Below, piece after piece: positions 7,830 to 16,276 of a DNA stretch of 64,000 nt. The stretch is from Promicromonospora sp. MEB111 (GTDB taxonomy: Bacteria; Actinomycetota; Actinomycetes; Actinomycetales; Cellulomonadaceae). Numbering within the stretch: position 1 is the stretch's first letter; the number at the start of each line of letters is the position of its first letter. Position numbers and translations under genes: made by a program. The notes under the pieces are model-generated. The model was not told the DNA's origin. It ran no database searches and saw only the letters and a list, made by a program, of their open reading frames with translations. The stretch lies in contig NZ_JARVSD010000007.1 of assembly GCF_030209445.1 (NCBI RefSeq), forward strand, positions 1-64,000, in the 5' to 3' direction.

Positions 7830-8788
7830 GATGTCTTCACTCTCGGGTCGAGGAAGCCGTAGGCGATGTCGGTGAGCATGTTCGCCGCCACGACGGTCAC
7901 CGCCAGCAGCAGGAACGCCCCCTGCAGCACGGGGAAGTCGAGCTGGGTCACGGCCTCGTAGATGCCGCGACCGATGCCCGGGTAGGCGAACACCGTCTCG
8001 GTCAGCACGGCCCCACCCACCAGGAACCCGAGCTGCAGGCCGATGAGCGTGGTGGTCGGCAGCAGGGCGTTGCGCAGGGCGTGCTTCCACAGGATCCGGC
8101 GGGGCGAGAGGCCGTTGGCCCGCGCCAGGGTCACGTAGTCGTCGCCCAGCGCGTCCACCAGCGCGGCTCGCATGGTCAGCACGTACGGGCCGAGCTGGAC
8201 CAGCGTGAGCGACAGCGCGGGCAGCACCAGGTGGGACAGCACCGACCCGTACCACTCGAACCCGTACACGTCCTGGTCGTAGGCGCCCCCGATGGGGAAC
8301 CAGCCGAGCGCCAGGCCGAACAGGAACAGCAGCACGATGCCGACGCTGGGCACGAACAGGGACTGGCCGGTCACGCCGACCACCTGGACCACACGGTCCC
8401 AGGTGCGGCCCTTGGCCGAGGCGGCGAGCGCGCCCAGCGGCACGCCGACCACCACCGTGAGGGCCAGCGCGGTGAAGGTCAGGAGCAGCGTCCACGGCAG
8501 CCGGTGCAGGAGCACGTCCAGCACCGGCACCGACTGCGTGAACGACGTGCCGAGGTTGCCCTGCAGGAGCTCGCCCAGGTACAGCACGTACTGGACCGGC
8601 AGGGGCTGGTCGAGGCCGTACTGCACGAGCAGGGCCGCCCGCGCCTCCTCGGTCATGTTCGTGCTCGCCACGGCGAGCGCCGGGTCGCCCGGCAGGAGGC
8701 GCAGGAGCAGGAACGTCACGGTCACGGCGAACCAGATCGTCAGCACTCCCCGGCCGAGGCGGCGCAGGACGAACAGGGTGAGAGACAC
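7826..8788 (-). CDS. Peptide ABC transporter permease, DppB-like
   Basis: A 320-residue permease starting with the typical N-terminal membrane helix (FVLRRLGRGVLTIWFAVTVT) followed by RLLPGDPA, a hallmark of DppB/OppB. About six membrane segments are present. The ATPase-coupling loop is DDYVTLARANGLSPRRILWK. The GTG at 8786-8788 was chosen because the first helix begins at once and AAAGG lies upstream; further upstream the frame becomes the antisense of the binding-protein gene. It is separated from the binding-protein gene by 29 bp and coupled to dppC by overlap. Confidence 0.93.
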   Translation of the reverse strand: MSLTLFVLRRLGRGVLTIWFAVTVTFLLLRLLPGDPALAVASTNMTEEARAALLVQYGLDQPLPVQYVLYLGELLQGNLGTSFTQSVPVLDVLLHRLPWTLLLTFTALALTVVVGVPLGALAASAKGRTWDRVVQVVGVTGQSLFVPSVGIVLLFLFGLALGWFPIGGAYDQDVYGFEWYGSVLSHLVLPALSLTLVQLGPYVLTMRAALVDALGDDYVTLARANGLSPRRILWKHALRNALLPTTTLIGLQLGFLVGGAVLTETVFAYPGIGRGIYEAVTQLDFPVLQGAFLLLAVTVVAANMLTDIAYGFLDPRVKTS

Positions 8789-8817
8789 GCGGGCGGCCTT
8801 TCTGGTCGGTACGGGGT

Positions 8818-10449
8818 CTACTCGCCGGAGACCCGGTGGGCGGACGCGATTGACTGGGCGCTCACGATGGACAGCAGCTCGCTGGGCTTGACGACGAACC
8901 CGTCCCAGTCCGAGCTGTAGGCCATGTACAGGTTCTGCGTGTACATGATGTTGTCGTAGACCTGCTCGTGGACCAGGGCCGCGGCCTCCTGCATGAGCGC
9001 CACCTTCTCGTCGGGGTCGGCCGTGACGGCCGCCTGCGCGACCAGGTCGTTGAGCTCGGGGTCGTCCACGTGGGTGTAGTTGATGGCCCCGCCCGGCAGG
9101 TACGACAGCGTGAAGTTGGTGACGGGGTCGTCCATGATGGCGAAGTTGCCGGCGTAGATGTCGTAGTCGCCCTCGTCCGTGCGGGCCAGGTAGGTGTTGC
9201 GCTCCAGGCCCTCCAGCTCGATGGCGATACCGGCCTCGGCCGCGCTGTCCTTGACGAGCTGGGCCCACTGGCTGGTCACGCTGTCCTGCAGCGAGTACAG
9301 CAGGCGGAACGTCACGGGGAACATGCCGTCGGCATCGGCCTCGTACCCGGCGTCCTCCATGAGCGACCGGGACAGCTCGGGATCGAACTCGTACTCGGTC
9401 AGCGAGTCGTCGTGGTACTGCGACAGGACCGGCATCAGCGGGCTGGAGCCGGTGGAGACCGCCTGCCCCTGGAGCACCACCTCACGGATGGTCTCGTAGT
9501 CCGCGGCGTGCGCCAGCGCCTGACGCACCTCGGTCTTCGCCAGGTCCGGCTGGTCCATGTTGTAGACCATGTGGGCGTAGCCCAGGCCGGGCACCTCGGC
9601 CACCTCGATGCCCTCGGTGCTCCGCAGCTGCTCCACCTGGGCCGGCGGGAGGGCATTGGCGATGACGTCGACCTCGCCGCTCTGCTGCGCCAGGATCTCG
9701 GTGTTGACGTCGGGGTAGACCCGGTAGACCACGCGTGCCGGGACCGGGGTGCCGCCCTCGACCAGCGGGTAGGGCTCCTCGGTGCGTTCCAGCGTGTAGC
9801 TCTGACCGGCCTGCACGTCGGTCAGCACGTACGGCCCCGCGCTGACCCAGCCGTCCTCGCCGTCGTTCGCGAACTCGGCCACGGATCCGGCCGGCTCGAA
9901 CACGTGCTGCGGCACGATGTTACCCCAGAACCCGATCTCCTCGATCACGGAGGTGTCGGGCTCGGTGAGCGTGACCTCGACGCGGGTCGGCGAGACGGCC
10001 TCGGCCGACTCGACATGGCCCATCTGGCCGTAGAAGGTGCCGGCGGGCGCGTCCTGCTTGACGGCGTTCAGGGTCCAGGCCACGTCGTCGGCCGTGAGCG
10101 GCTCGCCGTCGCTCCAGGTGAAGTCGTCGCGGATCTCGTAGAACCCGGTGGTCTCGTCCACGTAGCCCCAGTCGGTGGCCAGGGACGCCTCCTTGCTGCC
10201 GTCGTCCGCGATCGACAGCAGGTGCGGGTACATCAGGTTCGTGACCCAGTAGTCGCTGCGGCTGTTGCCGATCAGCGGGTTGTAGTTGACCACGTCGGTG
10301 GTCGTGGCGATCGTCAGGGTGTCGTCGCCCGCCTCGGCGGGCGCGCCGCTCCCCTCGCCGTCGGACGACGGCGCCTGCGGCGCGCAGGCCGCCAGCGCGA
10401 GCGCCCCCGCGGCGGCGGTGGCCGCCAGGCTCAGTCTTCGCAGCTTCAT
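8818..10449 (-). CDS. Family 5 extracellular solute-binding lipoprotein (peptide importer)
   Basis: A 543-residue lipoprotein with a signal peptide ending in the lipobox LALAACAPQ (Cys about 22), a Ser/Gly-rich linker and a SBP_bac_5 domain. Family features include VNYNPLIGNSRSDYWV near the start, DDFTWSDGEPLTADDVAWTL, and KTEVRQALAHAADYETI in the second lobe. It captures oligopeptides or related compounds outside the membrane and hands them to DppBC. The ATG (10447-10449) overlaps the dipeptidase stop by one base (TGATG), so the two are translationally coupled. Confidence 0.95.
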   Translation of the reverse strand: MKLRRLSLAATAAAGALALAACAPQAPSSDGEGSGAPAEAGDDTLTIATTTDVVNYNPLIGNSRSDYWVTNLMYPHLLSIADDGSKEASLATDWGYVDETTGFYEIRDDFTWSDGEPLTADDVAWTLNAVKQDAPAGTFYGQMGHVESAEAVSPTRVEVTLTEPDTSVIEEIGFWGNIVPQHVFEPAGSVAEFANDGEDGWVSAGPYVLTDVQAGQSYTLERTEEPYPLVEGGTPVPARVVYRVYPDVNTEILAQQSGEVDVIANALPPAQVEQLRSTEGIEVAEVPGLGYAHMVYNMDQPDLAKTEVRQALAHAADYETIREVVLQGQAVSTGSSPLMPVLSQYHDDSLTEYEFDPELSRSLMEDAGYEADADGMFPVTFRLLYSLQDSVTSQWAQLVKDSAAEAGIAIELEGLERNTYLARTDEGDYDIYAGNFAIMDDPVTNFTLSYLPGGAINYTHVDDPELNDLVAQAAVTADPDEKVALMQEAAALVHEQVYDNIMYTQNLYMAYSSDWDGFVVKPSELLSIVSAQSIASAHRVSGE

Positions 10450-11684
10450 CAGATCCAGACCTCCTCGAGGACGCGCAGGGTGTTGCCGCCGACGACGGCG
10501 CGGATCTCGTCGTCGGACCAGCCGTGCTTGACCAGCCAGCCGATGATGTTGGAGAACTCCTCGGCCGGGTTCTCGACCCCGTCGACGTACTCGACCTTCT
10601 CGTAGTCCACGTGACCGTGGGCCTGGGAGATGGAGAGGTTGGACGCGAAGGCGTCGTGCAGACCCACGTGGTCGCCGAACAGGGTGTCGGGACCGAAGGT
10701 CACGTGCTCCAGGCCGACCAGGTCCACGCAGTACTGGAAGTGGTCCATGACCGACTCCAGGGAGTGCCGCGGGTGGTTCGGCGACAGGGTGGTGTGGGGG
10801 GCGGCCTCGATGCCGATGACGCCGCCGCGCCGGGCGCACTCGACGATGGTCTCGTCGGTCTTCATCCGGTTGGTGGGCCACAGGCCGCGCGCGCCGGCGT
10901 GCGTGATGAACACCGGCTTGTCCGACGTCTTGATCACGTCGAGACACGTGCGATCGCCGGAGTGCGAGATGTCGATGGCGATCCCAAGCTTGTTCATCCG
11001 CTGCACGGCCCGCTCGCCGAAATAGGTCAGGCCGCCGTCACCGCGCTCCTTGAGGCCGGAACCGAGCGTGTTGGCCTCGGAGTAGGCGATGCCCATCATG
11101 CGCACGCCGAACCCGTAGAGCACGTCCAGCCGGTCCACCTCGTTCTCGATCATGGTGGCCGCCTCCAGCGAGAAGACATGGGCGATCCGCCCGGTCTCCT
11201 GGGCGTGGCGGATGTCCTGGAGGGTCTCGCCCTTGACCACGAAGTCCTGGTGGGCCAGGTCGGCCATGCGGACGCCCAGGTCGAAGAGCACGTCCTGGTA
11301 CTTCCAGCCCGCGTCGCTGGAGATGCAGCAGGTGCCGTCCATCCCGTTGTCGAACACCGCAGTCAGACCGGAGCGGCTCAGCCCCTGATAGCCGGTGCTC
11401 TCCCTGCCCTGCCGGATGTAGCCGCGCAGGTCGGTCATGTCCTGGGGGAACACCTGGAGGTGGTCGTGCAGCGAGATGACGGTCTCCTGCTCCAGGAGGC
11501 GCGTGGTGCGCTCGGTCTCGCTCGTGCTCAGGTCGAGCCCGGCGTAGGCGGGGACGCGGCCGACCTCCTGCGCGAGCTCGAACGCGCGGTAATCGACGCC
11601 CGGCTCCAGGTAGTCGTAGGCCCGGTATCCCGCGTAGTGCTTCGCTGGCTCCAGCACTGCTGCCTCCTCGGCAAGTCGTTGCAT
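10449..11684 (-). CDS. Membrane dipeptidase family (peptidase M19)
   Basis: A 411-residue zinc dipeptidase of the renal dipeptidase type, which hydrolyses dipeptides and often accepts D-amino acids at the C-terminal position. Metal ligands are visible: the HxD motif in ISLHDHLQVF near residue 65, the bridging Glu in HVFSLEAATM, and the two histidines in DISHSGDRT and ITHAGARGL. There is no signal peptide, so it is cytoplasmic. It is the first gene of the minus-strand peptide operon. The ATG at 11682-11684 is used, although its ribosome binding site is weak; a GTG at 11745-11747 is an in-frame alternative. Confidence 0.9.
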   Translation of the reverse strand: MQRLAEEAAVLEPAKHYAGYRAYDYLEPGVDYRAFELAQEVGRVPAYAGLDLSTSETERTTRLLEQETVISLHDHLQVFPQDMTDLRGYIRQGRESTGYQGLSRSGLTAVFDNGMDGTCCISSDAGWKYQDVLFDLGVRMADLAHQDFVVKGETLQDIRHAQETGRIAHVFSLEAATMIENEVDRLDVLYGFGVRMMGIAYSEANTLGSGLKERGDGGLTYFGERAVQRMNKLGIAIDISHSGDRTCLDVIKTSDKPVFITHAGARGLWPTNRMKTDETIVECARRGGVIGIEAAPHTTLSPNHPRHSLESVMDHFQYCVDLVGLEHVTFGPDTLFGDHVGLHDAFASNLSISQAHGHVDYEKVEYVDGVENPAEEFSNIIGWLVKHGWSDDEIRAVVGGNTLRVLEEVWI

Positions 11685-11769
11685 CGGACGGCCACACCCC
11701 CGATTCCGCGAGACGGTCGGGGAACAAACCGGCGTGGTGGACTTCACCGTCGCGACTATCCGGCACTGG

Positions 11770-11780
11770 TGTCAATGACA
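11770..11780. promoter_or_regulatory. Palindrome in the divergent dipeptidase / ATPase promoter region
   Basis: TGTCA-A-TGACA is a perfect 11-bp palindrome between the divergent dipeptidase and DppDF genes. The minus-strand reading also contains TTGTCA and TTGACA, possible -35 elements. It could be the site of the Lrp-type regulator encoded at the operon's end, which would tie importer and peptidases together; this is inferred. Confidence 0.35.
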
Positions 11781-11807
11781 ATGGGTTAATCCGGCTCAAG
11801 AATTCAC

Positions 11808-13574
11808 GTGAGCGAAACATCGGGTGCCGGTCCGCAGGGCACCATGGAGGGCATGGCACCCACCTCCGACAGCCCCTCCCCCGTGCTGCGCGTCCGCGGC
11901 CTCGACATCGGGTTCCGGTCCGGTACCCAGGTCACGCCCGTCGTGCGAGGCCTCGACCTCGACGTCCGCCCCGGCGAGCTCGTGGCCCTGCTGGGCGAGT
12001 CCGGCTCCGGAAAAACGGTCACCGCACGCGCCGTCCTCGGCATCCAGGACCCCGCGGCGACGGTCGCGGCACGCGAGCTGAGCGTGGGCGGCACGGACCT
12101 GCTCGCCTGCACCGAGCCGGAGCGCCGCGCGCTGCGGGGCGAGCGCGTGAGCATGGTGCTGCAGGACGCCCTGTCGAGCCTGAACCCGGTGCTCACCGTG
12201 GGCGACCAGGTAGGCGAGATCTTCCGCGTGCACCGCGGCCTGAGCCGGCGGCAGGCGCGCGAGCGTGCCGTCGAGCTGCTCGACCTGGTGGGCATCGCGG
12301 CGGCGCGCGCCCGAGTGGACGACTACCCGCACCAGTTCTCCGGCGGTATGCGACAGCGCATCCTCATCGCGATGGCGATCGCGCTGGAGCCCGAGCTGCT
12401 CGTGGCCGACGAGCCGACCACCGCGCTGGACGTCACCGTGCAGGCGCAGATCCTGCGCCTGCTGCACGACCTGCGCGGCCGGCTCGGCATGGGGGTGCTG
12501 CTCATCACGCACGACATCGGCGTGGTCACCGAGGTGGCCGACCGGCTGGCGGTGATGCGTGACGGCGTGGTGGTGGAACAGGGGGACGCCGACGCCGTCT
12601 TCGCCGCCCCGGCCGAGCCGTACACCAGGACCCTGCTGGGCTCCGTGCCCCGCGCCGGCGCGGTACGCGTGCTGGAGCCGGAGCGGGCGCCGGACGCGAA
12701 CCGCACGGCGGCGGAGCGACGCCTGCCCGGCGACGAGCACACGCCGGCCGCCCGCCGGGGCGATGTCGTCCTGGAGGTGAGCGGTCTGGGCCGCACGTTC
12801 CACGGCGGGTCCCCGTTGGCCCGGCGCACGGTGCGCGCCGTGGACGGCGTCGACCTGGTGCTGCGCCGCGGCGAGACGCTCGGCATCGTGGGCGAGTCCG
12901 GCAGCGGCAAGTCGACGCTCGCCCGCATGATCGTGGGACTGGAGAGTGCCGACCAGGGCGCGGTCCGCTACCACGGGCAGGACGTCACCCGCCGCACCCG
13001 CGGACCACGCCCCGCGCCACGGACCGGCACCCAGATGGTGTTCCAGGACCCGTACACCTCGCTCGACCCGCGCATGCGGGTGCGCGACATCATCGCCGAG
13101 CCGCTGGTCGTGACACGTACCGGTACCGCCGCGTCCCGGCGCGAGCGGGTGGCCGAGCTGCTCGACATGGTGGGCATGCGGCCCGAGGTCATGGACCGGT
13201 TCCCGCACCAGTTCTCGGGCGGCCAGCGGCAACGCATCGGGATCGCCCGCGCCCTGGTGCGCGACCCCGACGTCCTGGTCTGCGACGAACCAGTCTCCGC
13301 CCTCGACGTGACCATCCAGGCACAGGTCACCAACCTGCTCGTCGACCTCCAGGACCGGCTCGGCCTGTCGATCCTGTTCATCTCCCACGACCTCTCGGTG
13401 GTGCGCAACCTCGCCCACCGGGTACTGGTGATGTACCGGGGCGCTGTGGTCGAGACGGGCGAGGTCGAGCAGATCTTCGACCGGCCCGACCACGCTTACA
13501 CGCGCGAACTGCTCGCGTCGATGCCACCCCTCACCCGCGCGGAGCGCGGACGCCTGACCGCGGTCGGCGCCTAG
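11808..13574 (+). CDS. Fused dipeptide ABC transporter ATPase (DppD-DppF)
   Basis: A 588-residue cytoplasmic protein with two ATP-binding cassettes. Cassette 1 (about 25-270) has Walker A GESGSGKT, signature FSGGMRQR and Walker B LLVADEPTTALD; cassette 2 (about 310-585) has GESGSGKS, FSGGQRQR and VLVCDEPVSALD. In many bacteria these are two proteins; the fusion is common in actinobacteria. It is divergent from the dipeptidase-binding protein-permease operon and should energise it. The start is uncertain: GTG at 11808, or ATG at 11844 or 11853, the last with GGAGG very close upstream. Confidence 0.95.
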   Translation: MSETSGAGPQGTMEGMAPTSDSPSPVLRVRGLDIGFRSGTQVTPVVRGLDLDVRPGELVALLGESGSGKTVTARAVLGIQDPAATVAARELSVGGTDLLACTEPERRALRGERVSMVLQDALSSLNPVLTVGDQVGEIFRVHRGLSRRQARERAVELLDLVGIAAARARVDDYPHQFSGGMRQRILIAMAIALEPELLVADEPTTALDVTVQAQILRLLHDLRGRLGMGVLLITHDIGVVTEVADRLAVMRDGVVVEQGDADAVFAAPAEPYTRTLLGSVPRAGAVRVLEPERAPDANRTAAERRLPGDEHTPAARRGDVVLEVSGLGRTFHGGSPLARRTVRAVDGVDLVLRRGETLGIVGESGSGKSTLARMIVGLESADQGAVRYHGQDVTRRTRGPRPAPRTGTQMVFQDPYTSLDPRMRVRDIIAEPLVVTRTGTAASRRERVAELLDMVGMRPEVMDRFPHQFSGGQRQRIGIARALVRDPDVLVCDEPVSALDVTIQAQVTNLLVDLQDRLGLSILFISHDLSVVRNLAHRVLVMYRGAVVETGEVEQIFDRPDHAYTRELLASMPPLTRAERGRLTAVGA

Positions 13575-13639
13575 CCCACGGGAGCCCACGGCGACGGCGC
13601 CAGGTGTGCAACTCGTGCGAGCCGTCCTCGGCGAGGAGT

Positions 13640-14437
13640 TCAGGCGTCCCGGCGCCGCAGGACCCATATCGCGGCCACGACCGCGGCGCCGGCCCAAGCC
13701 AGGAGCGCGAGCCCGTCGGCCCACTCGCCCTCCATCAGCCGCCACCCGATCGGGCTAGGCGTCCAGTCGCCGACGGTGTTGATCCACGGCGCGTCGAACC
13801 GCTCGGATGCCATCCGCAGCAGCTCGGGAACCAGGAGCAACAACAGGAGCATCACCGCGAGCGCCCCGGCGGTCCGGCGCACGAGCGTCGCCAGCCCGAG
13901 GGAGAACACAGCGAGCAGCGCCAGGTAGACCGACGCCGCGAGCGCGGTCTCGGCCTGTGTCCCGTCGACGAGCGAGAGCTCTCCGAGCCGGGCTGCGGTG
14001 AGCAGCAGCCCGCCGCCGGTCACCAGCAGCGACGCCCCGAGCACCACGGCGCCCACGATGATCGCCTTTGCGGCCATGATCCAGGTGCGGCGGGGCGTGC
14101 AGGCCATGGTGACGGTGATCGACCGGGTGGCGATCTCACCGGTGATCGCCACGATCCCGAACACCGCCAGGATGTACTGGACGAAGTACGACACGGCCCC
14201 CAGTACCGGGGTCAGGGCGTCGGGTGTGGTGGGGTCGCCGTCGCCGGACTCGAGGAGGCTCGTCAGCACGACGACTGCGGCGGACCCGCCGAGGTACCAC
14301 CAGGTGGAGCGCAGGCTCCAGAGCTTGATCCACTCGGCGGCGATCGCGTCGCCGAGCCGCGTCCGGGCCGCCGCTGTCGGCGAACTGGTCGGTGCGCCCG
14401 GCAGGGTTGGCACCGCCTGTGGGGTGGTTGCGCTCAT
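13640..14437 (-). CDS. ABC-2 type exporter permease
   Basis: A 265-residue membrane protein with a polar N-terminal tail (about 35 residues) leading into AEWIKLWSLRSTWWYLGG, the entry typical of ABC-2 permeases of the NatB/LnrMN type, and about six membrane segments. It overlaps the ATPase stop by 4 bp (ATGA). With that ATPase and the divergent two-component system it forms a module that in actinobacteria often exports or detoxifies membrane-active compounds. The substrate cannot be read from the sequence. Confidence 0.88.
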   Translation of the reverse strand: MSATTPQAVPTLPGAPTSSPTAAARTRLGDAIAAEWIKLWSLRSTWWYLGGSAAVVVLTSLLESGDGDPTTPDALTPVLGAVSYFVQYILAVFGIVAITGEIATRSITVTMACTPRRTWIMAAKAIIVGAVVLGASLLVTGGGLLLTAARLGELSLVDGTQAETALAASVYLALLAVFSLGLATLVRRTAGALAVMLLLLLLVPELLRMASERFDAPWINTVGDWTPSPIGWRLMEGEWADGLALLAWAGAAVVAAIWVLRRRDA

Positions 14438-15324
14438 GCCGCACCTCCTGCGGTGTACTCCACGGCGTCAGCGGTCAGGCTCATGTAGGACTCCTCCAGT
14501 GTCGGTTCGGTCGCATCCAGCCGGTGCAGCAGGAGGCCGAGCTGGTGGGCGAGCGCCCCGACCTCTTCGGGTGGCACGCCCGGGACGGTCAGCTCGTCGT
14601 CGCCGGTCCAGCGCGCGTCGTCGAGCCGTTCCGCGAGCGCCTCCAGCCCGGGCCCGCGCACCCGCGAGCCGGTGGCGGTGAGCAGTTCCGACATCGGGGC
14701 GTCCGCGATGAGCTGTCCCCGGCCGAGCACCACGAGCCGGTCAGCGGTCTGCTGCATCTCGCTCATGAGGTGCGAGGACACGAACACGGTGCGCCCTTCG
14801 GCGGCGAGGCCGCGCAGCAGGGTGCGGATCCAGGTGACGCCGTCGGGGTCGAGGCCGTTGACGGGCTCGTCGAGCATGAGCACCTGCGGATCGCCCAGCA
14901 GCGCGCCGGCGATGCCGAGCCGCTGGCTCATGCCGAGCGAATAGGTACCGGCGCGGCGTCGGGCGGCGTCGGTCATGCCGGTGCGTTCCAGCACCTCGTC
15001 GACGCGGCGGGCGGGGATGCGCTGGCTGCGCGCCATGGCGCGCAGGTGGTCGCGACCGGTCCGGCCGGGGTGCACAGCTTTGGCGTCGAGCAGTGCGCCG
15101 ACGGTGGTCAGCGGGCGCTCCAGGTCGGTGTACCGGCGTCCACCGATCAGCGCGGTGCCGGACGTCGGCGCGTCCAGGCCCAGGATCAGCCGCATCGTGG
15201 TGGATTTCCCGGCCCCGTTCGGGCCGAGGAACCCGGTGACGGTCCCGGGTTCGAGGCGCAGGGTGAGGTCGTCGACGGCGGTCTTGTCGCCGTAGCGTCT
15301 GGTGAGGTTGGTCAGCTCGATCAC
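14434..15324 (-). CDS. ABC transporter ATP-binding protein (export type)
   Basis: A 296-residue ATPase beginning IELTNLTRRYGDKTAVDDLT. Walker A is GPNGAGKS near residue 40, the signature region is YSLGMSQRLGIAGALLGDP with LGMSQ in place of LSGGQ, and Walker B is VLMLDEPVNGLD followed by SSHLMSEM. A C-terminal regulatory part of about 80 residues follows, as in NatA-like drug or lantibiotic exporters. The GTG start at 15322-15324 was chosen from the conserved N terminus. It is divergent from the response regulator. Confidence 0.93.
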   Translation of the reverse strand: MIELTNLTRRYGDKTAVDDLTLRLEPGTVTGFLGPNGAGKSTTMRLILGLDAPTSGTALIGGRRYTDLERPLTTVGALLDAKAVHPGRTGRDHLRAMARSQRIPARRVDEVLERTGMTDAARRRAGTYSLGMSQRLGIAGALLGDPQVLMLDEPVNGLDPDGVTWIRTLLRGLAAEGRTVFVSSHLMSEMQQTADRLVVLGRGQLIADAPMSELLTATGSRVRGPGLEALAERLDDARWTGDDELTVPGVPPEEVGALAHQLGLLLHRLDATEPTLEESYMSLTADAVEYTAGGAA

Positions 15325-15345
15325 GTGGCGAACGTACGGGGGGCG

Positions 15346-15378
15346 GCGGGTGCGCGGCCCCTGCCGATCGGCACCCGC
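15346..15378. promoter_or_regulatory. Inverted repeat between the ABC exporter and its two-component system
   Basis: GCGGGTGC (15346-15353) and GCACCCGC (15371-15378) are exact 8-bp arms separated by 17 bases. They lie in the 135-bp divergent control region, a plausible site for a NarL-type dimer. Confidence 0.35.
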
Positions 15379-15459
15379 ACTACTGTCGTTCGTCAGGTCT
15401 TCGCGCTCACGCGGCCCGACGGCGGCCTGGCGCTGCCGTCGTCCGGGTACCGTCGATCC

Positions 15460-16251
15460 GTGAGCGAGATCCGCGTCCTCCTGGCCGACGACGAGGCAAT
15501 GATCCGCGCGGGCCTGCGCACCATCCTCACCTCCGCCGACGACGTCGAGGTGGTCGGCGAGGCCCCGGACGGGCTCGCCGCTGTGGCGCTGGCCCGTACG
15601 CACCGGCCCGACGTCGCCGTCCTGGACATCCGCATGCCCCGTCTGGACGGGCTGGCCGCGGCCGAGGAGATCCGGCGCAGCGTCCCGGTCACCCGGGTGC
15701 TGATGCTGACGACGTTCGGCGAGGACGAGTACATCAGTGCCGCCCTGGCGGCCGGGGTGAGCGGGTTCCTGCTGAAGTCGGGCGACCCGGCCGAACTCAT
15801 CGCCGCGGTCCGGGCCGCGCATGATGGCGCCGCGTACCTCTCCCCTCGCGTCGCCGCCCGCGTCATCCGGCTCCTGGACGACGGCGGACGGGGACCTGCC
15901 GGGTCGGCAGGCGCGGACCGCCGTCGGACCCGGGCGCTCGAGCTGGTGGCGGGCCTGTCCCCGCGCGAGCGCGACGTGCTGGCGCTGCTGGGCGCGGGCC
16001 TGTCGAACGCGGAGATCGGGTCCCGCCTGTTTCTCGTGGAGGGCACCGTCAAGGCGTACGTCAGCTCGGCGCTGGCCCGGCTCGGGGTGCGCAACCGCGT
16101 GCAGGCCGCGGTGCTGGCGCACGAGGCGGGGCTGGTCTGTGAGCCGGGTGCGGGTTCTGCGGCTGGTCCCGCGGCTGGTCAGGGTCCCGGTGCGGGCCGG
16201 AGCACGGGCCAGGGCGAACGTCCGAGCACGGGCCGGATCTCAGGTGCGTAG
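15460..16251 (+). CDS. NarL/LuxR-type response regulator
   Basis: A 263-residue response regulator. The receiver domain (1-125) has acidic residues D10/D11, phospho-acceptor D56 in VAVLDIRMPRLDG and the lysine in GFLLKSGDP. The LuxR-type HTH is at about 170-225 (LSPRERDVLALLGAGLSNAE then GTVKAYVSSALARLGV). An unusual tail of about 35 Gly/Ala/Pro-rich residues follows. The GTG at 15460 matches the family start. It is divergent from the exporter it most likely controls and is followed by its kinase. Confidence 0.95.
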   Translation: MSEIRVLLADDEAMIRAGLRTILTSADDVEVVGEAPDGLAAVALARTHRPDVAVLDIRMPRLDGLAAAEEIRRSVPVTRVLMLTTFGEDEYISAALAAGVSGFLLKSGDPAELIAAVRAAHDGAAYLSPRVAARVIRLLDDGGRGPAGSAGADRRRTRALELVAGLSPRERDVLALLGAGLSNAEIGSRLFLVEGTVKAYVSSALARLGVRNRVQAAVLAHEAGLVCEPGAGSAAGPAAGQGPGAGRSTGQGERPSTGRISGA

Positions 16252-16276
16252 CCCGGCCGTTGGCGGGCTACCGGGC

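Noticed and set aside
11796-13745. A 649-codon minus-strand frame opposite the fused ATPase
   Set aside because: Its translation is His/Arg/Ala-rich low-complexity sequence, as expected from the complement of a high-GC gene; the plus strand carries two complete ATPase cassettes.
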